Shown in pieces: positions 1 through 9,009 of a DNA stretch of 36,884 nucleotides. The position numbers were made by a program, and so were the translations under genes. Source of the DNA: Bacteroidales bacterium (GTDB taxonomy: Bacteria > Bacteroidota > Bacteroidia > Bacteroidales > UBA7960); contig PWKN01000189.1 in NCBI GenBank assembly GCA_003559735.1, positions 1 to 36,884 on the forward strand, given 5' to 3'. Position 1 is the first letter of the stretch, and each line of letters starts with the position of its first letter. Under the pieces are notes generated by a model. It was not told the origin of the DNA. It was given only the letters and a program-made list of their open reading frames with translations, and searched no databases.

Positions 1-27
1 ATAAATAGTTACCAGCAGGTTGTTTGA
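1..27 (+). CDS. Possible 3' end of an upstream gene (partial)
   Basis: One + frame is open from the window edge to a TGA at 25-27, giving only eight residues (INSYQQVV). The TGA overlaps an ATG at 27-29, the kind of junction seen between coupled genes. In many Bacteroidota the gene before rnpA is a uroporphyrinogen-III synthase, but eight residues cannot identify it. The open frame may be chance. Confidence 0.2.
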   Translation: MNSYQQVV

Positions 28-53
28 TGTGCCCACCGATCTTACCTGGCAGT

Positions 54-491
54 ATGGATACCTTTAGGAAAAGTGAACGGCTGGCCAATTTCCGTCTTCG
101 GGCATTGCTTTTTGATAAAGGGGAGACATTCTTCCAGTATCCGTTTCGTGTCACCTATCTTTGTGTGCACCGCGACTTTGCAGGGAGCGTTTTTGCCGGA
201 AAAAAACCAGTGCCGGCAAACGGGTTGTTTCCATATCCGGTAAAATGCATGATCGGTGTATCCAAAAGAAAAGTTGCACATGCAACCGGCAGAAACCGCA
301 TCAGGCGACTGGTAAAAGAAATATGGCGTAAAAACAAAAGTCCCTTTTACGCGTTTTTAAATGAAAGAAAATCTGTTTGCATGGTTGCCTTAAACTATTC
401 GCTCAACGAAGAAATTGAGATGGCCGCGATGGAAAGAGGGTTACAAAAGTGTCTGCAACGCATGCAGGATGCCATTGCATCAGAACAGTAA
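54..491 (+). CDS. rnpA: Ribonuclease P protein component
   Basis: Protein subunit of RNase P, which binds the catalytic RNA and helps remove 5' leaders from pre-tRNAs. The protein has the family's N-terminal TF-K-ERL segment, a YPFRVTYL strand, and the basic signature helix [14 protein letters not shown] from about residue 79, including the RNR core. From the ATG at 54 it is 145 residues, slightly long for the family. That start puts [10 protein letters not shown] where other Bacteroidota RnpA proteins begin. Upstream in-frame starts exist at 24 (TTG) and 27 (ATG, overlapping a TGA), and would add about ten unconserved residues. The stop lies 58 bases before the preferred yidD start, and rnpA-yidD is a classical pairing. 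Family assignment is firm; the start is less so. Confidence 0.93.
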   Translation: MDTFRKSERLANFRLRALLFDKGETFFQYPFRVTYLCVHRDFAGSVFAGKKPVPANGLFPYPVKCMIGVSKRKVAHATGRNRIRRLVKEIWRKNKSPFYAFLNERKSVCMVALNYSLNEEIEMAAMERGLQKCLQRMQDAIASEQ

Positions 492-549
492 CCTGTTTTT
501 TATGCCGGCAGATGAATGGGACAGGGATTGTGCAAACTATTACCTGGCA

Positions 550-774
550 ATGGTAAAAAGGACATTCGGCTGGTTGTTCATTGGGATTATTCGCTTTTAC
601 CAGGGGGCCATTTCACCCTTTTTTCCCCCCTCATGCCGGTATGTACCTACATGCTCGCAATATGGGGTGGAAGCAATAAAAAAACACGGTCCTTTCAAAG
701 GGGGACTGATGACCATAAAACGCATTGTGTCTTGTCATCCATGGGGAGGTAGCGGGTATGACCCGGTTCCCTGA
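550..774 (+). CDS. yidD: Membrane protein insertion efficiency factor YidD
   Basis: A small membrane-associated protein linked to YidC-dependent membrane protein insertion. From the ATG at 550 it has 74 residues. They contain the whole family core: an amphipathic [18 protein letters not shown] segment, the PTCSQY motif, [23 protein letters not shown] and the terminal YDPVP. An ATG at 502, 11 bases after the rnpA stop, would add 16 unconserved residues, and an ATG at 415 would overlap rnpA heavily. I prefer 550 because it gives the usual family length and puts the hydrophobic helix at the N-terminus. The stop is two bases before the next ATG, so it is probably co-transcribed with the S41 peptidase gene. 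Confidence 0.9.
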   Translation: MVKRTFGWLFIGIIRFYQGAISPFFPPSCRYVPTCSQYGVEAIKKHGPFKGGLMTIKRIVSCHPWGGSGYDPVP

Positions 775-776
775 GG

Positions 777-2462
777 ATGAAAAATAATCTGACCATGAAT
801 CGTACAAAAAAAATTGTTACCCGGATCACCAAAACACTGTTCATTGCAGTGTTTTGCATTGCCGCTGCTTTAACCATAAGTGCAGGCAGCAAAAACTTTG
901 AGGTTGCAAAGAACCTCGATATTTTTTCCACCTTGTTCAGGGAACTCGTTGTCCATTATGTGGATGATGTCAATGTGTCGGAAATGATGAAGTCTGGTAT
1001 TGACGGGATGTTATCGGTACTGGACCCCTATACCACCTTTATCCCTGAATCGGAGATTGAGGATGTGAGGCTTATGACCACCGGCCAGTATGGAGGTATT
1101 GGTGCTGTGATCCGGCCCCGGGGGGATCATATAATGATCGTTGAACCATATAAGGGGTTTCCGGCATACAAGGCCGGTTTGTTACCCGGAGACCTGATTT
1201 TGGATATCAATGGTATGTCGACAAGGAGTCGGGATGAAAATGAGATCAGGACACTTTTGCAGGGACAGCCTGGTACTTCAATCAGCCTGACAATTGAACG
1301 GGACGGGGAAGAACTGCTGAAAAAGATTGACCGTGAAGTGATCAGGGTCGATAACATTCCCTACTATGGCATGCTTGACGAAAACACGGGGTACATCAAG
1401 CTCACCGGGTTTACACAACGTGCCGGAAGAGAAGTCAGAAATGCTTTTCTCGACCTGAAGGAAAACCACGATCTGGAACATATTGTTCTTGACCTGCGCG
1501 ACAATGGAGGGGGACTGCTGCATGAAGCGGTAAATATTGCCAATCTGTTTATTGAAAAAGACAAACTGGTGGTAAGCACCAAGGGGCGCCTGCCCGAACG
1601 CAGTACCACCCATCGCACCCTGAATGATCCCATCGACCTGGAGATCCCTTTGGTGGTATTGGTAAACCGCCGCAGTGCCTCTGCTTCGGAGATCGTTGCC
1701 GGGGCGATCCAGGATTTTGACAGGGGGGTGGTCATCGGGAACAGGACCTTCGGAAAAGGCCTCGTTCAGAATGTGGTGTCGCTGAGTTACAATACCCGTC
1801 TCAAAGTTACCGTTGCCGAATATTTCATTCCAAGCGGTCGCAGTATCCAGGCGATCAACTACGCAGAAAGACGTGAAGACGGCAGTGTGGCAGAGATTCC
1901 GGACTCCCTGAAAATGTCCCACGAAACAATGGGCGGACGAAAGGTGTACGACGGGGGAGGCATCGAACCAGACATTCAGGTTCCGCAAATTACCCATGGA
2001 GCGGCTGTACGTGCGCTTATGCAGCAACATATGGTCTTTGATTTTGCTACCAGGTTTCAGCGCATGCATGACTCAATACCCGCACCGGAACAGTTTAATA
2101 TTACCGGTGAGCTATATGACGATTTTCTTGCATTTATCGAAGAGCGGGATTTCTCATACGATACAAGGTGTGAACAATTGCTCAGGAACCTCCGCGAAGC
2201 GGCAGCAGATGAAGCATATTATGGTGTCCTGGAAGAAAGTTTTGAGACGTTGCAGAACCTCATCCGGGAGGCCAAAGAGCAGGACTTCATCACCTACCGT
2301 GATGAAATTGAAGAATTGCTGAGAGAGGAAATTGTGGCACGCTACCACTACCAAAGAGGCAGGGTGATCGTTTCTCTTGGATCTGACCCCGAGGTGGGAA
2401 AAGCACTTAAGGTGTTGGCTGACGGTCAATCTTATCGTAATATCCTGGCTGGCATAGAATGA
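777..2462 (+). CDS. S41 family carboxy-terminal processing peptidase
   Basis: A periplasmic serine protease of the CtpA/Tsp type, which trims or degrades proteins from the C-terminus. An N-terminal hydrophobic segment (about residues 19-36) serves as signal or anchor. A PDZ domain follows (about 100-185, with GGIGAVI and AGLLPGDLILDING), then the S41 catalytic core (about 200-390). The Ser-Lys dyad can be placed: Ser302 within RRSASASEIVAG and Lys327 within TFGKGLVQ, 25 residues apart as in characterised members. The ~170-residue C-terminal tail is charged and helical. At 561 residues the length is normal for Bacteroidota. An in-frame ATG at 795 is an alternative start. It follows yidD by two bases and precedes a membrane protein gene by 16, so an operon from rnpA onward is likely. 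The physiological substrate is unknown. Confidence 0.93.
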   Translation: MKNNLTMNRTKKIVTRITKTLFIAVFCIAAALTISAGSKNFEVAKNLDIFSTLFRELVVHYVDDVNVSEMMKSGIDGMLSVLDPYTTFIPESEIEDVRLMTTGQYGGIGAVIRPRGDHIMIVEPYKGFPAYKAGLLPGDLILDINGMSTRSRDENEIRTLLQGQPGTSISLTIERDGEELLKKIDREVIRVDNIPYYGMLDENTGYIKLTGFTQRAGREVRNAFLDLKENHDLEHIVLDLRDNGGGLLHEAVNIANLFIEKDKLVVSTKGRLPERSTTHRTLNDPIDLEIPLVVLVNRRSASASEIVAGAIQDFDRGVVIGNRTFGKGLVQNVVSLSYNTRLKVTVAEYFIPSGRSIQAINYAERREDGSVAEIPDSLKMSHETMGGRKVYDGGGIEPDIQVPQITHGAAVRALMQQHMVFDFATRFQRMHDSIPAPEQFNITGELYDDFLAFIEERDFSYDTRCEQLLRNLREAAADEAYYGVLEESFETLQNLIREAKEQDFITYRDEIEELLREEIVARYHYQRGRVIVSLGSDPEVGKALKVLADGQSYRNILAGIE

Positions 2463-2478
2463 CATCAATCTGTAACGG

Positions 2479-4035
2479 ATGAATGACCACAGAAGATTAA
2501 CCCATCAATGGGTCTATTTTGGTGGACTGGCATTGCTTGCTGCGGGACTGCCCTCTTCGGTATTCCTTATGAGTGTGTCGCAGATCATCCTGTTTCTGAA
2601 CTGGGTGGCAGAAGGACGGTTCCTTGCCAAATGGCAACGTATTCGCACCAATAAAGCAGCCTTGCTGTTTATTTCAATATACCTGCTGCATCTTATCGCC
2701 TTGTTTTATTCATCAAATACTGGCTATGGGATCAGTACACTGCGCACACGGTTGCCTGTCTTTTTGCTTACCCTGGTTGTCGCTACTTCTGACCCCCTGC
2801 CAAAAGGGTTGCCCAAATACCTGTTGCTGGTATTCTCTGGTTCCATAACAGTGGTTTCCCTTTTTAGCATGCATACCTTCCTTGCCGGGAGCTTTCTGGA
2901 CTACAGGGAGCTATCACCGTTCATATCACATATCCGTCTCAGCCTGATGGTCACGCTTTCTGTGTTCCTTCTTCTTTACCTCGCAAAAAATGAATTCAAC
3001 CGTCAACCTGAATGGCGTGGCTGTCTGTATGGGGCCGCCGCATGGCATATGATCTACCTGCTGATCCTGCATTCTTTATCAGGAATATTGGTTTTTATGT
3101 CCGTTTTGCTTGTTTGGGGAACAAAACAATTGTTTGCATTGAATTTCCGTTACAAACCCTTGTTGATGACAGCCGGGGGGGTGGCTGTATTGGCGGGACT
3201 GACCATTATGTTGCTGCTGTGGAGAAATGTCAGCCAACCCATCGACATTGATGTCTCACAACTTGACTCCCACTCACTGAATGGATATAAGTACACACAT
3301 GTCCCCGATGCCGGGTTCAGCGAAAATGGTCATCCTGTATATATATACATTGCAGAAGGAGAACTGAGGGAGCAATGGAACCAGGCAAGTTCACTCGATT
3401 TTGACGGCGAGAATTATCGTGGTGAGCCGCTAAAAGATGCACTGTATCGATATATGAGCTCAAAGGGACTTCGGAAGGATGCAGAAGCCTTTGCAATGCT
3501 TTCGGCCAAAGATGTGGAACATGTTGAACAGGGCATTGCCAATTACCAATATACACGTTGGCCCTGGATTATCACACGAATCCACCAGTCGATGTGGGAG
3601 ATACAACAATACCGTCTGGGCGCTGATCCGTCAGGCCATACACTTACACAGCGCATTGAATTCTGGCGCGCTGCCGTGGAGGCGATAAAAAAGAAACCCT
3701 GGACAGGGTGGGGTACAGGCGACATCAGGGAAGCCTCACAATATGGGCTGGAAAAAACAGGGTCATCACTGGCTTTTGAAAGGTGGATGAAACCCCATAA
3801 CCAATACCTCTCTTTTGCCGTACTCTTCGGTTTACCGGGTGCGATATGGATACTTTTTGCTCTTGCATATTCCCCGGTCCTGGTCCGGAAATTCCACTCT
3901 TTTCCTTTCCTTGCCTTTTTTGTTGTTCTGTGGGTGTCTATGTTGAATGAGGATACTATTGACACGCAGGCAGGACTCTCATTTTTTGTGTTTTTCTACA
4001 ATTTTTTCCTCTTTCTGAAAGAGAAAAATACCTGA
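2479..4035 (+). CDS. O-antigen ligase/polymerase-like membrane protein
   Basis: A 518-residue polytopic inner-membrane protein with about ten hydrophobic segments. A large soluble loop sits between roughly residues 240 and 390. The end of that loop has the Wzy_C/WaaL-type pattern: a Q-R-x-x-FW motif (TQRIEFWRAAVEAIKKKP), then GWGTGD, then KPHNQYL, followed by a Gly-rich membrane helix. In that superfamily the protein joins or polymerises undecaprenyl-linked glycans at the periplasmic face. No glycosyltransferases or Wzx/Wzz genes lie nearby, so whether it is a ligase, a polymerase or a protein O-glycosylation ligase cannot be decided. It begins 16 bases after the S41 peptidase gene and is probably the last gene of that transcript. 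It faces the ABC-F gene convergently. Confidence 0.75.
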   Translation: MNDHRRLTHQWVYFGGLALLAAGLPSSVFLMSVSQIILFLNWVAEGRFLAKWQRIRTNKAALLFISIYLLHLIALFYSSNTGYGISTLRTRLPVFLLTLVVATSDPLPKGLPKYLLLVFSGSITVVSLFSMHTFLAGSFLDYRELSPFISHIRLSLMVTLSVFLLLYLAKNEFNRQPEWRGCLYGAAAWHMIYLLILHSLSGILVFMSVLLVWGTKQLFALNFRYKPLLMTAGGVAVLAGLTIMLLLWRNVSQPIDIDVSQLDSHSLNGYKYTHVPDAGFSENGHPVYIYIAEGELREQWNQASSLDFDGENYRGEPLKDALYRYMSSKGLRKDAEAFAMLSAKDVEHVEQGIANYQYTRWPWIITRIHQSMWEIQQYRLGADPSGHTLTQRIEFWRAAVEAIKKKPWTGWGTGDIREASQYGLEKTGSSLAFERWMKPHNQYLSFAVLFGLPGAIWILFALAYSPVLVRKFHSFPFLAFFVVLWVSMLNEDTIDTQAGLSFFVFFYNFFLFLKEKNT

Positions 4036-4077
4036 GGCGGCACCTTATCTGATCTGTCCTCCGCGAGGCGGTACCTT
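4034..4077. repeat. Short direct repeat in convergent gap
   Basis: GAGGCGGCACCTT at 4034-4046 recurs as GAGGCGGTACCTT at 4065-4077 (12 of 13 identical). The first copy overlaps the stop of the O-antigen-ligase-like gene. The gap to the convergent ABC-F gene is 100 bases and shows no clear intrinsic terminator with a T-run on either strand. Confidence 0.4.
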
Positions 4078-4135
4078 CTTGCATCCGTTGGACTGTGTTC
4101 ATGCTGTAATGGGGCACATTGAAATGCTGTGTTGG

Positions 4136-6079
4136 CTATGCCTTTTTCATTATGGCTTCCAGCTCTGTTTGTGCGGTTTCCCAGGCTGCTTCCTTAGACC
4201 GGATCTGTTGCTTCAGCGTTTCATATTCGACGAACACATCACTCCCACCCATCCATTCACTGTTTTGTTCAGGGCTGGCGATGATGCCTTCAATCTTTGC
4301 AAGTTCCTGTTCCAACTCCTCAATTTCATTTTCATACTGGTCAATGCGGCGTTGCAGTTTTCGGAGCACACGGTCGTGTTCCTTCTGTTGCTCATATGAC
4401 TGACGTCCCCCTGAGAGGTGGCCGCTCCCTTTTTCCGGACTTTTTGCCTGACTGTTCAGCTGGTCGAGCGTTTCAATGTGCCGTGTGGCAATAAAGTCAT
4501 ATATGTCGCCAATGAACTCCTTGATTCGCCTGTTTTTGAATTCAACCACTTTTTCGGTAAGGCCCTGGAGAAAATCGCGGTCGTGCGATACAACAATGAT
4601 GGTCCCGCCAAACTGCAGCAGTGCATTCTTCAGGATGTCCTTGGATCGCATGTCAAGGTGGTTGGTCGGCTCATCAAGCACCAGCAGGTTTACAGGTTCC
4701 AGTAATAGTTTGGCAATGGCCAGCCGGGCTTTTTCTCCACCCGATAAGACTTTGACTTTTTGTTCAATATCATCGCCACTGAACAGAAAGCCACCCAGAA
4801 TACCGCGAATGTTTTTCCGTATGTCGCCTGCTGCCACATCATCAAGGGTTTGAAAAACGGTTTTTTCACCATCAAGGTATTCTGACTGATTCTGTGCAAA
4901 ATAACCGATCCTGACCTGGTGACCAGGTTTGATCGTCCCCTGGTGTTGCAGCTCCCCAACAATGATACGGGCCAGTGTTGTTTTTCCTTCCCCGTTGCGT
5001 CCCACAAAAGCAATACGCTCCCCCCTGGCAATAAAGAAGTTAAGGTCTCTGAGCACCTCTTTTTCCCCGTAACTTTTTGATACATTCCTGGCTTCCAGGC
5101 TGATCTTCCCCGACGGGGGCGCTTCAGGAAAGCGGAACCGTATCGAACTGTTGTCCAGTTCATCCACCTCCACCCTTTCCATTTTTTCCAGGAGCTTGAT
5201 CTTTGATTGCACCTGTCGTGCTTTGGTTGCCTTTGCACGAAAGCGGGTAATGAAACGTTCAATCTGGGCAATGTCACGCTGCTGGTTTGAAAATGCCGCC
5301 ATTTCCCTTTCCATCCGGTCTTGCCTGAGCAGCTCATAATCAGTATAGCAGGCCTTGTAGTCATACATTTTGCCCATACTCAGTTCGACGGTGCGGTTGG
5401 TGATGTTATCGAGGAATGCCCTGTCGTGCGATACCAGCATGACGGCGCCGGGATAATCTGTTAAAAATGTCTCGAGCCACTGAATTGACTCAATGTCAAG
5501 ATGGTTGGTTGGCTCATCGAGCAGAAGCAACTCCGGACTTTGAAGGAGCAGTTTGGCCAGCTCAACACGCATCTGCCAGCCGCCACTGAACTCCTTCAGA
5601 GGCCTTTCCAGGTCCTCCCGTTCAAAACCCAGCCCCTGCAATACTTTCTCTGCCCTTGCTGTTTGGGTGCTTCCACCCAACAATTCAAAGCGTTCAGAAG
5701 CCTCTGCAAGCTTTTGTGTCATTCGCTGGTATTCGCCGCTCTGGTAATCGTCCCTTTTGGTGATCTCTGCAGTGAGTTTTCCGATCTGTTGTTCCAACTG
5801 CTGAATCTCATGAAAAGCGGTCAGAGTTTCTTCAAGCACCATTTTATTGCTGTGAAACTGCATTTCCTGGGGCAAATAGCCAACCTTGTTGCCAGATGGT
5901 ATGCTGACTTGTCCGCTGTCGGGCCTGAAGTGTCCGGTAATGATCTTCATCAGCGTTGTTTTGCCTGCACCGTTTTTTCCAACCAACCCAATGCGGTCGC
6001 GCCTGTTAATGATGAAGCTCACCTCCTCGAACAGAACTTCGCCGGAAAACTGGACATACAGGTTGCTTACTGAAAACAT
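4136..6079 (-). CDS. ABC-F family ATP-binding protein (YheS/Uup type)
   Basis: A cytosolic protein with two ABC ATPase domains and no membrane part. ABC-F members bind the ribosomal E site and rescue stalled translation or protect from antibiotics. Walker A motifs are at residues 34-42 (GKNGAGKTT) and 360-368 (GRNGEGKTT). Signature motifs FSGGW and LSGGE each precede a Walker B ending in LDEPTNHLD. The inter-domain arm is charged and helical (about 240-320), as expected of the P-site tRNA interaction motif. The C-terminus (about 540-647) is a charged coiled coil. I start at 6079 (MFSVSNLYVQF), which puts the first beta-strand in its usual place. An ATG at 6142 would add 21 unconserved residues. 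The 647-residue length fits a housekeeping factor rather than a dedicated resistance protein, but the antibiotic phenotype cannot be predicted. Confidence 0.92.
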   Translation of the reverse strand: MFSVSNLYVQFSGEVLFEEVSFIINRRDRIGLVGKNGAGKTTLMKIITGHFRPDSGQVSIPSGNKVGYLPQEMQFHSNKMVLEETLTAFHEIQQLEQQIGKLTAEITKRDDYQSGEYQRMTQKLAEASERFELLGGSTQTARAEKVLQGLGFEREDLERPLKEFSGGWQMRVELAKLLLQSPELLLLDEPTNHLDIESIQWLETFLTDYPGAVMLVSHDRAFLDNITNRTVELSMGKMYDYKACYTDYELLRQDRMEREMAAFSNQQRDIAQIERFITRFRAKATKARQVQSKIKLLEKMERVEVDELDNSSIRFRFPEAPPSGKISLEARNVSKSYGEKEVLRDLNFFIARGERIAFVGRNGEGKTTLARIIVGELQHQGTIKPGHQVRIGYFAQNQSEYLDGEKTVFQTLDDVAAGDIRKNIRGILGGFLFSGDDIEQKVKVLSGGEKARLAIAKLLLEPVNLLVLDEPTNHLDMRSKDILKNALLQFGGTIIVVSHDRDFLQGLTEKVVEFKNRRIKEFIGDIYDFIATRHIETLDQLNSQAKSPEKGSGHLSGGRQSYEQQKEHDRVLRKLQRRIDQYENEIEELEQELAKIEGIIASPEQNSEWMGGSDVFVEYETLKQQIRSKEAAWETAQTELEAIMKKA

Positions 6080-6162
6080 GGATATGGGTGCTATTGGATC
6101 CGGGATATGAAAGCTGGTTGCGTAAGCCGTTCCGGCAACCATATTCCGGAATTCTTTGTTTC

Positions 6163-7905
6163 CTAAATATTTTTCAGGTGAAGCTCTTTGAGTTGGTCGG
6201 CACTGATGGGACTGGGACTGTCAATCATCACATCCCGGCCTGCGTTGTTTTTTGGGAATGCGATGTAGTCCCTGATCGTTTCAGAGCCACCAAACAAAGC
6301 ACACCAGCGGTCAAAACCGAATGCCACCCCTCCGTGTGGCGGCGCACCATACTGAAAGGCATTCATCAGAAACCCGAATTGGCTTTGTGCCTCCGCAGGG
6401 GTAAAGCCGAGCACTTCGAACATCTTTTCCTGCAATGGACGATCAAAGATCCGGATGGAACCTCCCCCGATCTCAACGCCGTTGATTACCATATCGTAAG
6501 CGTTGGCCCGTACCTCTCCCGGCTCTGTGTCCAACAGCTGCATGTCTTCCTTTACGGGTGAAGTAAATGGGTGGTGCATGGCATAGAAGCGTTGTGTTTC
6601 TTCGTCCCATTCAAGCAGTGGGAAATCGGTGACCCAAAGACAGGCAAACGATTTGGGGTCGCGTAGTCCCAAACGATTTCCCATTTCAAGGCGCAGTTCG
6701 CCCAGGGCATTTCTTGTTCCGGCCGCCTCACCTGCAATGATCAGTAAAAGGTCTCCCGGTTTTGCGTCAAAAGCAGCGGTCCATGACTTCAGTGCATCCT
6801 GATCGAAAAACTTATCTGCCGACGATTTATAGGTCCCATCGGCATTGCATTTTACATACACCAGGCCTTTGGCTCCGATCTGTGGTCTTTGTACCCACCG
6901 GGTAAGTTCATCGAGTTGCTTCCGGCTGTACCCACCACAGCCTCCCGCACAGATCCCTGCTACCAGTTCAGCATTGTCAAATACTTTAAAACCTTTGTTT
7001 TTTACCAGGTGATCCAGCTCAACGAAACGCATCCCAAAACGGGTGTCGGGTTTGTCAGAGCCATAATATTTTATGGCATCCTGGTAACTCATGCGGTCAA
7101 AACGGATGTTGTCAACCCCCTTGATTGCACGGAACAGATGTTTGGCCAACCCTTCAAAGGTTTCAAGCACATCCTCGCGTGTCACGAATGACATTTCACA
7201 ATCGATCTGTGTGAACTCGGGCTGGCGGTCGGCACGCAGGTCCTCATCACGGAAGCACTTCACGATCTGGAAGTAACGGTCGATCCCTCCTACCATCAAC
7301 AACTGCTTGAATGTCTGGGGCGACTGCGGCAAAGCATAAAACTGTCCGGCGTGCATGCGTGAGGGAACCACAAAGTCGCGCGCCCCTTCAGGGGTAGATT
7401 TGATCAGCACAGGGGTCTCAACTTCAATGAAGTCTTGTTCGTGAAGGTATTTCCTTGTTTCAAGGGCCATCTGGTGACGAAGCTCAAGGTTGCGACGCAC
7501 CATGTCGCGCCGGATGTCGAGGTAACGATACTTCATGCGCAGTTCATCACCCCCGTCGGTGTCCTGTTCAATGGTAAAGGGAGGTGTTTGTGCTTTATTC
7601 AATACAGTTATCCTGGCAGCGATGATCTCAATATCGCCGGTAGGCATTTTGGGATTTTTGTTGCTGCGCTCGGTTACTACCCCGGTAACCTGCAAAACGT
7701 ATTCCCGTCCGAGTTCCCTGGCCTGTTCACAGAGCGTGGCATTGGTCTCCATGTTAAAGGCCAGCTGGGTAATGCCGTAGCGGTCGCGCAAATCGATAAA
7801 GGTCATCCCCCCCAGATCGCGTGATCGCTGTAACCAGCCGCATAACGTTACTTCTTTTCCGGTGTCGCCGATGCGGAGTTCTCCGCAATTGTGTGTCCTG
7901 AGCAT
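6163..7905 (-). CDS. aspS: Aspartyl-tRNA synthetase
   Basis: Class IIb synthetase that charges tRNA-Asp in the cytosol. The N-terminal OB-fold anticodon-binding domain contains [19 protein letters not shown]. The catalytic core has motif 1 (FIEVETPVL), the bacterial FYALPQSPQ segment, motif 2 ([18 protein letters not shown]) and motif 3 ([10 protein letters not shown]). The bacterial-type GAD insertion lies between. At 580 residues it has full normal length. The residue after RD in the anticodon-binding segment is Leu rather than His; from studies of Pseudomonas-type enzymes Leu here goes with tRNA-Asp specificity, so a discriminating enzyme is my inference. It is on the same strand as proC upstream and the ABC-F gene downstream, and has its own plausible -7 element at 7932-7939. 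Confidence 0.97.
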   Translation of the reverse strand: MLRTHNCGELRIGDTGKEVTLCGWLQRSRDLGGMTFIDLRDRYGITQLAFNMETNATLCEQARELGREYVLQVTGVVTERSNKNPKMPTGDIEIIAARITVLNKAQTPPFTIEQDTDGGDELRMKYRYLDIRRDMVRRNLELRHQMALETRKYLHEQDFIEVETPVLIKSTPEGARDFVVPSRMHAGQFYALPQSPQTFKQLLMVGGIDRYFQIVKCFRDEDLRADRQPEFTQIDCEMSFVTREDVLETFEGLAKHLFRAIKGVDNIRFDRMSYQDAIKYYGSDKPDTRFGMRFVELDHLVKNKGFKVFDNAELVAGICAGGCGGYSRKQLDELTRWVQRPQIGAKGLVYVKCNADGTYKSSADKFFDQDALKSWTAAFDAKPGDLLLIIAGEAAGTRNALGELRLEMGNRLGLRDPKSFACLWVTDFPLLEWDEETQRFYAMHHPFTSPVKEDMQLLDTEPGEVRANAYDMVINGVEIGGGSIRIFDRPLQEKMFEVLGFTPAEAQSQFGFLMNAFQYGAPPHGGVAFGFDRWCALFGGSETIRDYIAFPKNNAGRDVMIDSPSPISADQLKELHLKNI

Positions 7906-7931
7906 ATCCTTACATTAGTTTTTACCGGTGG

Positions 7932-7939
7932 CAAAGGTA
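7932..7939 (-). promoter_or_regulatory. Candidate -7 element upstream of aspS
   Basis: Read on the - strand this is TACCTTTG, an exact match to the Bacteroidota TAnnTTTG element. It lies about 27 bases before the aspS ATG. No good TTTG -33 element is visible at the right spacing, so support is moderate. Confidence 0.35.
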
Positions 7940-7961
7940 CAAAGAAAGTCTTTAGCTTCTG

Positions 7962-7989
7962 CTTCGTTGCGAAAGCCTTGAAACAGAAT
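7962..7989. repeat. Intergenic fragment shared with 26106-26133
   Basis: This 28-base stretch in the proC-aspS gap matches 26106-26133 at 25 of 28 positions, differing at positions 9, 10 and 23. The surrounding 7918-8038 segment also holds an open - frame with no start codon that begins right after a TGA. I cannot tell whether this is a degenerate dispersed repeat or remnants of a gene family. Confidence 0.4.
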
Positions 7990-8038
7990 GCCATATCGGC
8001 GACTTTTGGTGCACAGGTAGACTGCTTCCAGGGTTTTC

Positions 8039-8857
8039 TTACTGGATCACATCCCGTTTCCTGATCTTTTCAATTTTGTTGAATGATGCCAGCAATCCCT
8101 TGATCAGTGCGGAGCTGAAACCATTATGCTCCATTTCATTCAGTCCGGAAATGGTAATGCCAAGCGGGGTGGTTACCTTATCAATTTCTCTTTCGGGATG
8201 GTACCCGTTTTCCAGGATCAGCATTGTCGCACCTTTCAGGGTTTGTGCAGATATCAGGGTTGACAGCTCTGAGTCAAAGCCTATTTCGATACCACCCTGT
8301 GAAACCGAGCGTAAAAAACGGAGGGCAAACGCAACACCACAGGCCGCAAGCACAGTTGACGCACCCACCAGATCCTCCGGTATGATCAGTGTACGGCCCA
8401 GTTGATCAAACAATTCCACAACCGTGTTGACGGCATCTCCCTCCGGCTCCTGGTGGCTGATACATGTCATTGACTCACACAATGATATGGCTGTGTTGGG
8501 CATGGCGAGAAAGACAGGCACTTTATGTCCTGTATGTTCCCTGACATCATTGATTGTAACGCCTGTTACGACAGATACAATGATGTGTTGTTCGCTTACC
8601 AGCCAGGGAGTGATCTCTTCGAACAGTTCGGGTGCCTGGTGGGGTTTTACGCATATGATGATGATGGAAGAATGCTTCACCGCCTCTATGTTGTCAGACC
8701 CGGTGATCACCCCCTTCTCCTTCAGGTTGTCAACCATATGCAGTCTCCGGCGGGTTACATGAATGTTTGCAGGGGCAAGCGTTTTGCTTTTGATCAGCCC
8801 CTTCACTATTGATTTGCCTATGTTTCCCGCTCCCAGTACTGCGATTCTCTTGTTCAT
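8039..8857 (-). CDS. proC: Pyrroline-5-carboxylate reductase
   Basis: Catalyses the last step of proline synthesis, reduction of 1-pyrroline-5-carboxylate with NAD(P)H, in the cytosol. The N-terminal Rossmann motif is VLGAGNIGKSIVKGL (residues 7-21). It is followed by ICVKPHQ, MPNTAISLCESMT, and the C-terminal dimerisation domain with GGIEIGFDSELSTLISAQTLKGA and KVTTPLGITISGLNEME, the last being the family's TxPGGxT-like signature. At 272 residues it is the usual size. The signature here reads TTPLGIT, with Leu replacing the first Gly of PGG, a mild deviation. No other proline genes are nearby. Upstream are a palindrome at 8901-8919 and a candidate -7 element at 8936-8943. Confidence 0.93.
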   Translation of the reverse strand: MNKRIAVLGAGNIGKSIVKGLIKSKTLAPANIHVTRRRLHMVDNLKEKGVITGSDNIEAVKHSSIIIICVKPHQAPELFEEITPWLVSEQHIIVSVVTGVTINDVREHTGHKVPVFLAMPNTAISLCESMTCISHQEPEGDAVNTVVELFDQLGRTLIIPEDLVGASTVLAACGVAFALRFLRSVSQGGIEIGFDSELSTLISAQTLKGATMLILENGYHPEREIDKVTTPLGITISGLNEMEHNGFSSALIKGLLASFNKIEKIRKRDVIQ

Positions 8858-8892
8858 CTTACTGTTGATTTGTATTTTGTTTCGGTTGACCA

Positions 8893-8943
8893 GGACAAAA
8901 GTTGTTGATCATCAACAACAGTCGAATGGCCGGGACAAAAGTA
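8893..8943 (-). promoter_or_regulatory. Candidate proC promoter with palindrome in the leader
   Basis: On the - strand TACTTTTG (forward 8936-8943) matches TAnnTTTG. Downstream of it, at 8901-8919, is a perfect 9-1-9 palindrome, GTTGTTGAT-C-ATCAACAAC. A perfect ten-base direct repeat GGACAAAAGT occurs at 8893-8902 and 8933-8942, so the -7 region is partly duplicated on the other side of the palindrome. The palindrome could be an operator or an RNA hairpin in the leader. No clear -33 element is visible. Confidence 0.4.
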
Positions 8944-9009
8944 TCAAAGAAAATGACAGGAACATCAGTTGCATGAAAAAAATGATATGGGTAATACCGG
9001 GATGCTGTA

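Noticed and set aside
1278-2069. 263-codon frame on the - strand opposite the S41 peptidase gene
   Set aside because: It lies wholly antisense to a gene with intact catalytic motifs, and its translation shows no recognisable domain.
7918-8038. Small gene in the proC-aspS gap on the - strand
   Set aside because: The open stretch has no start codon, begins right after a TGA and contains the aspS -7 element.
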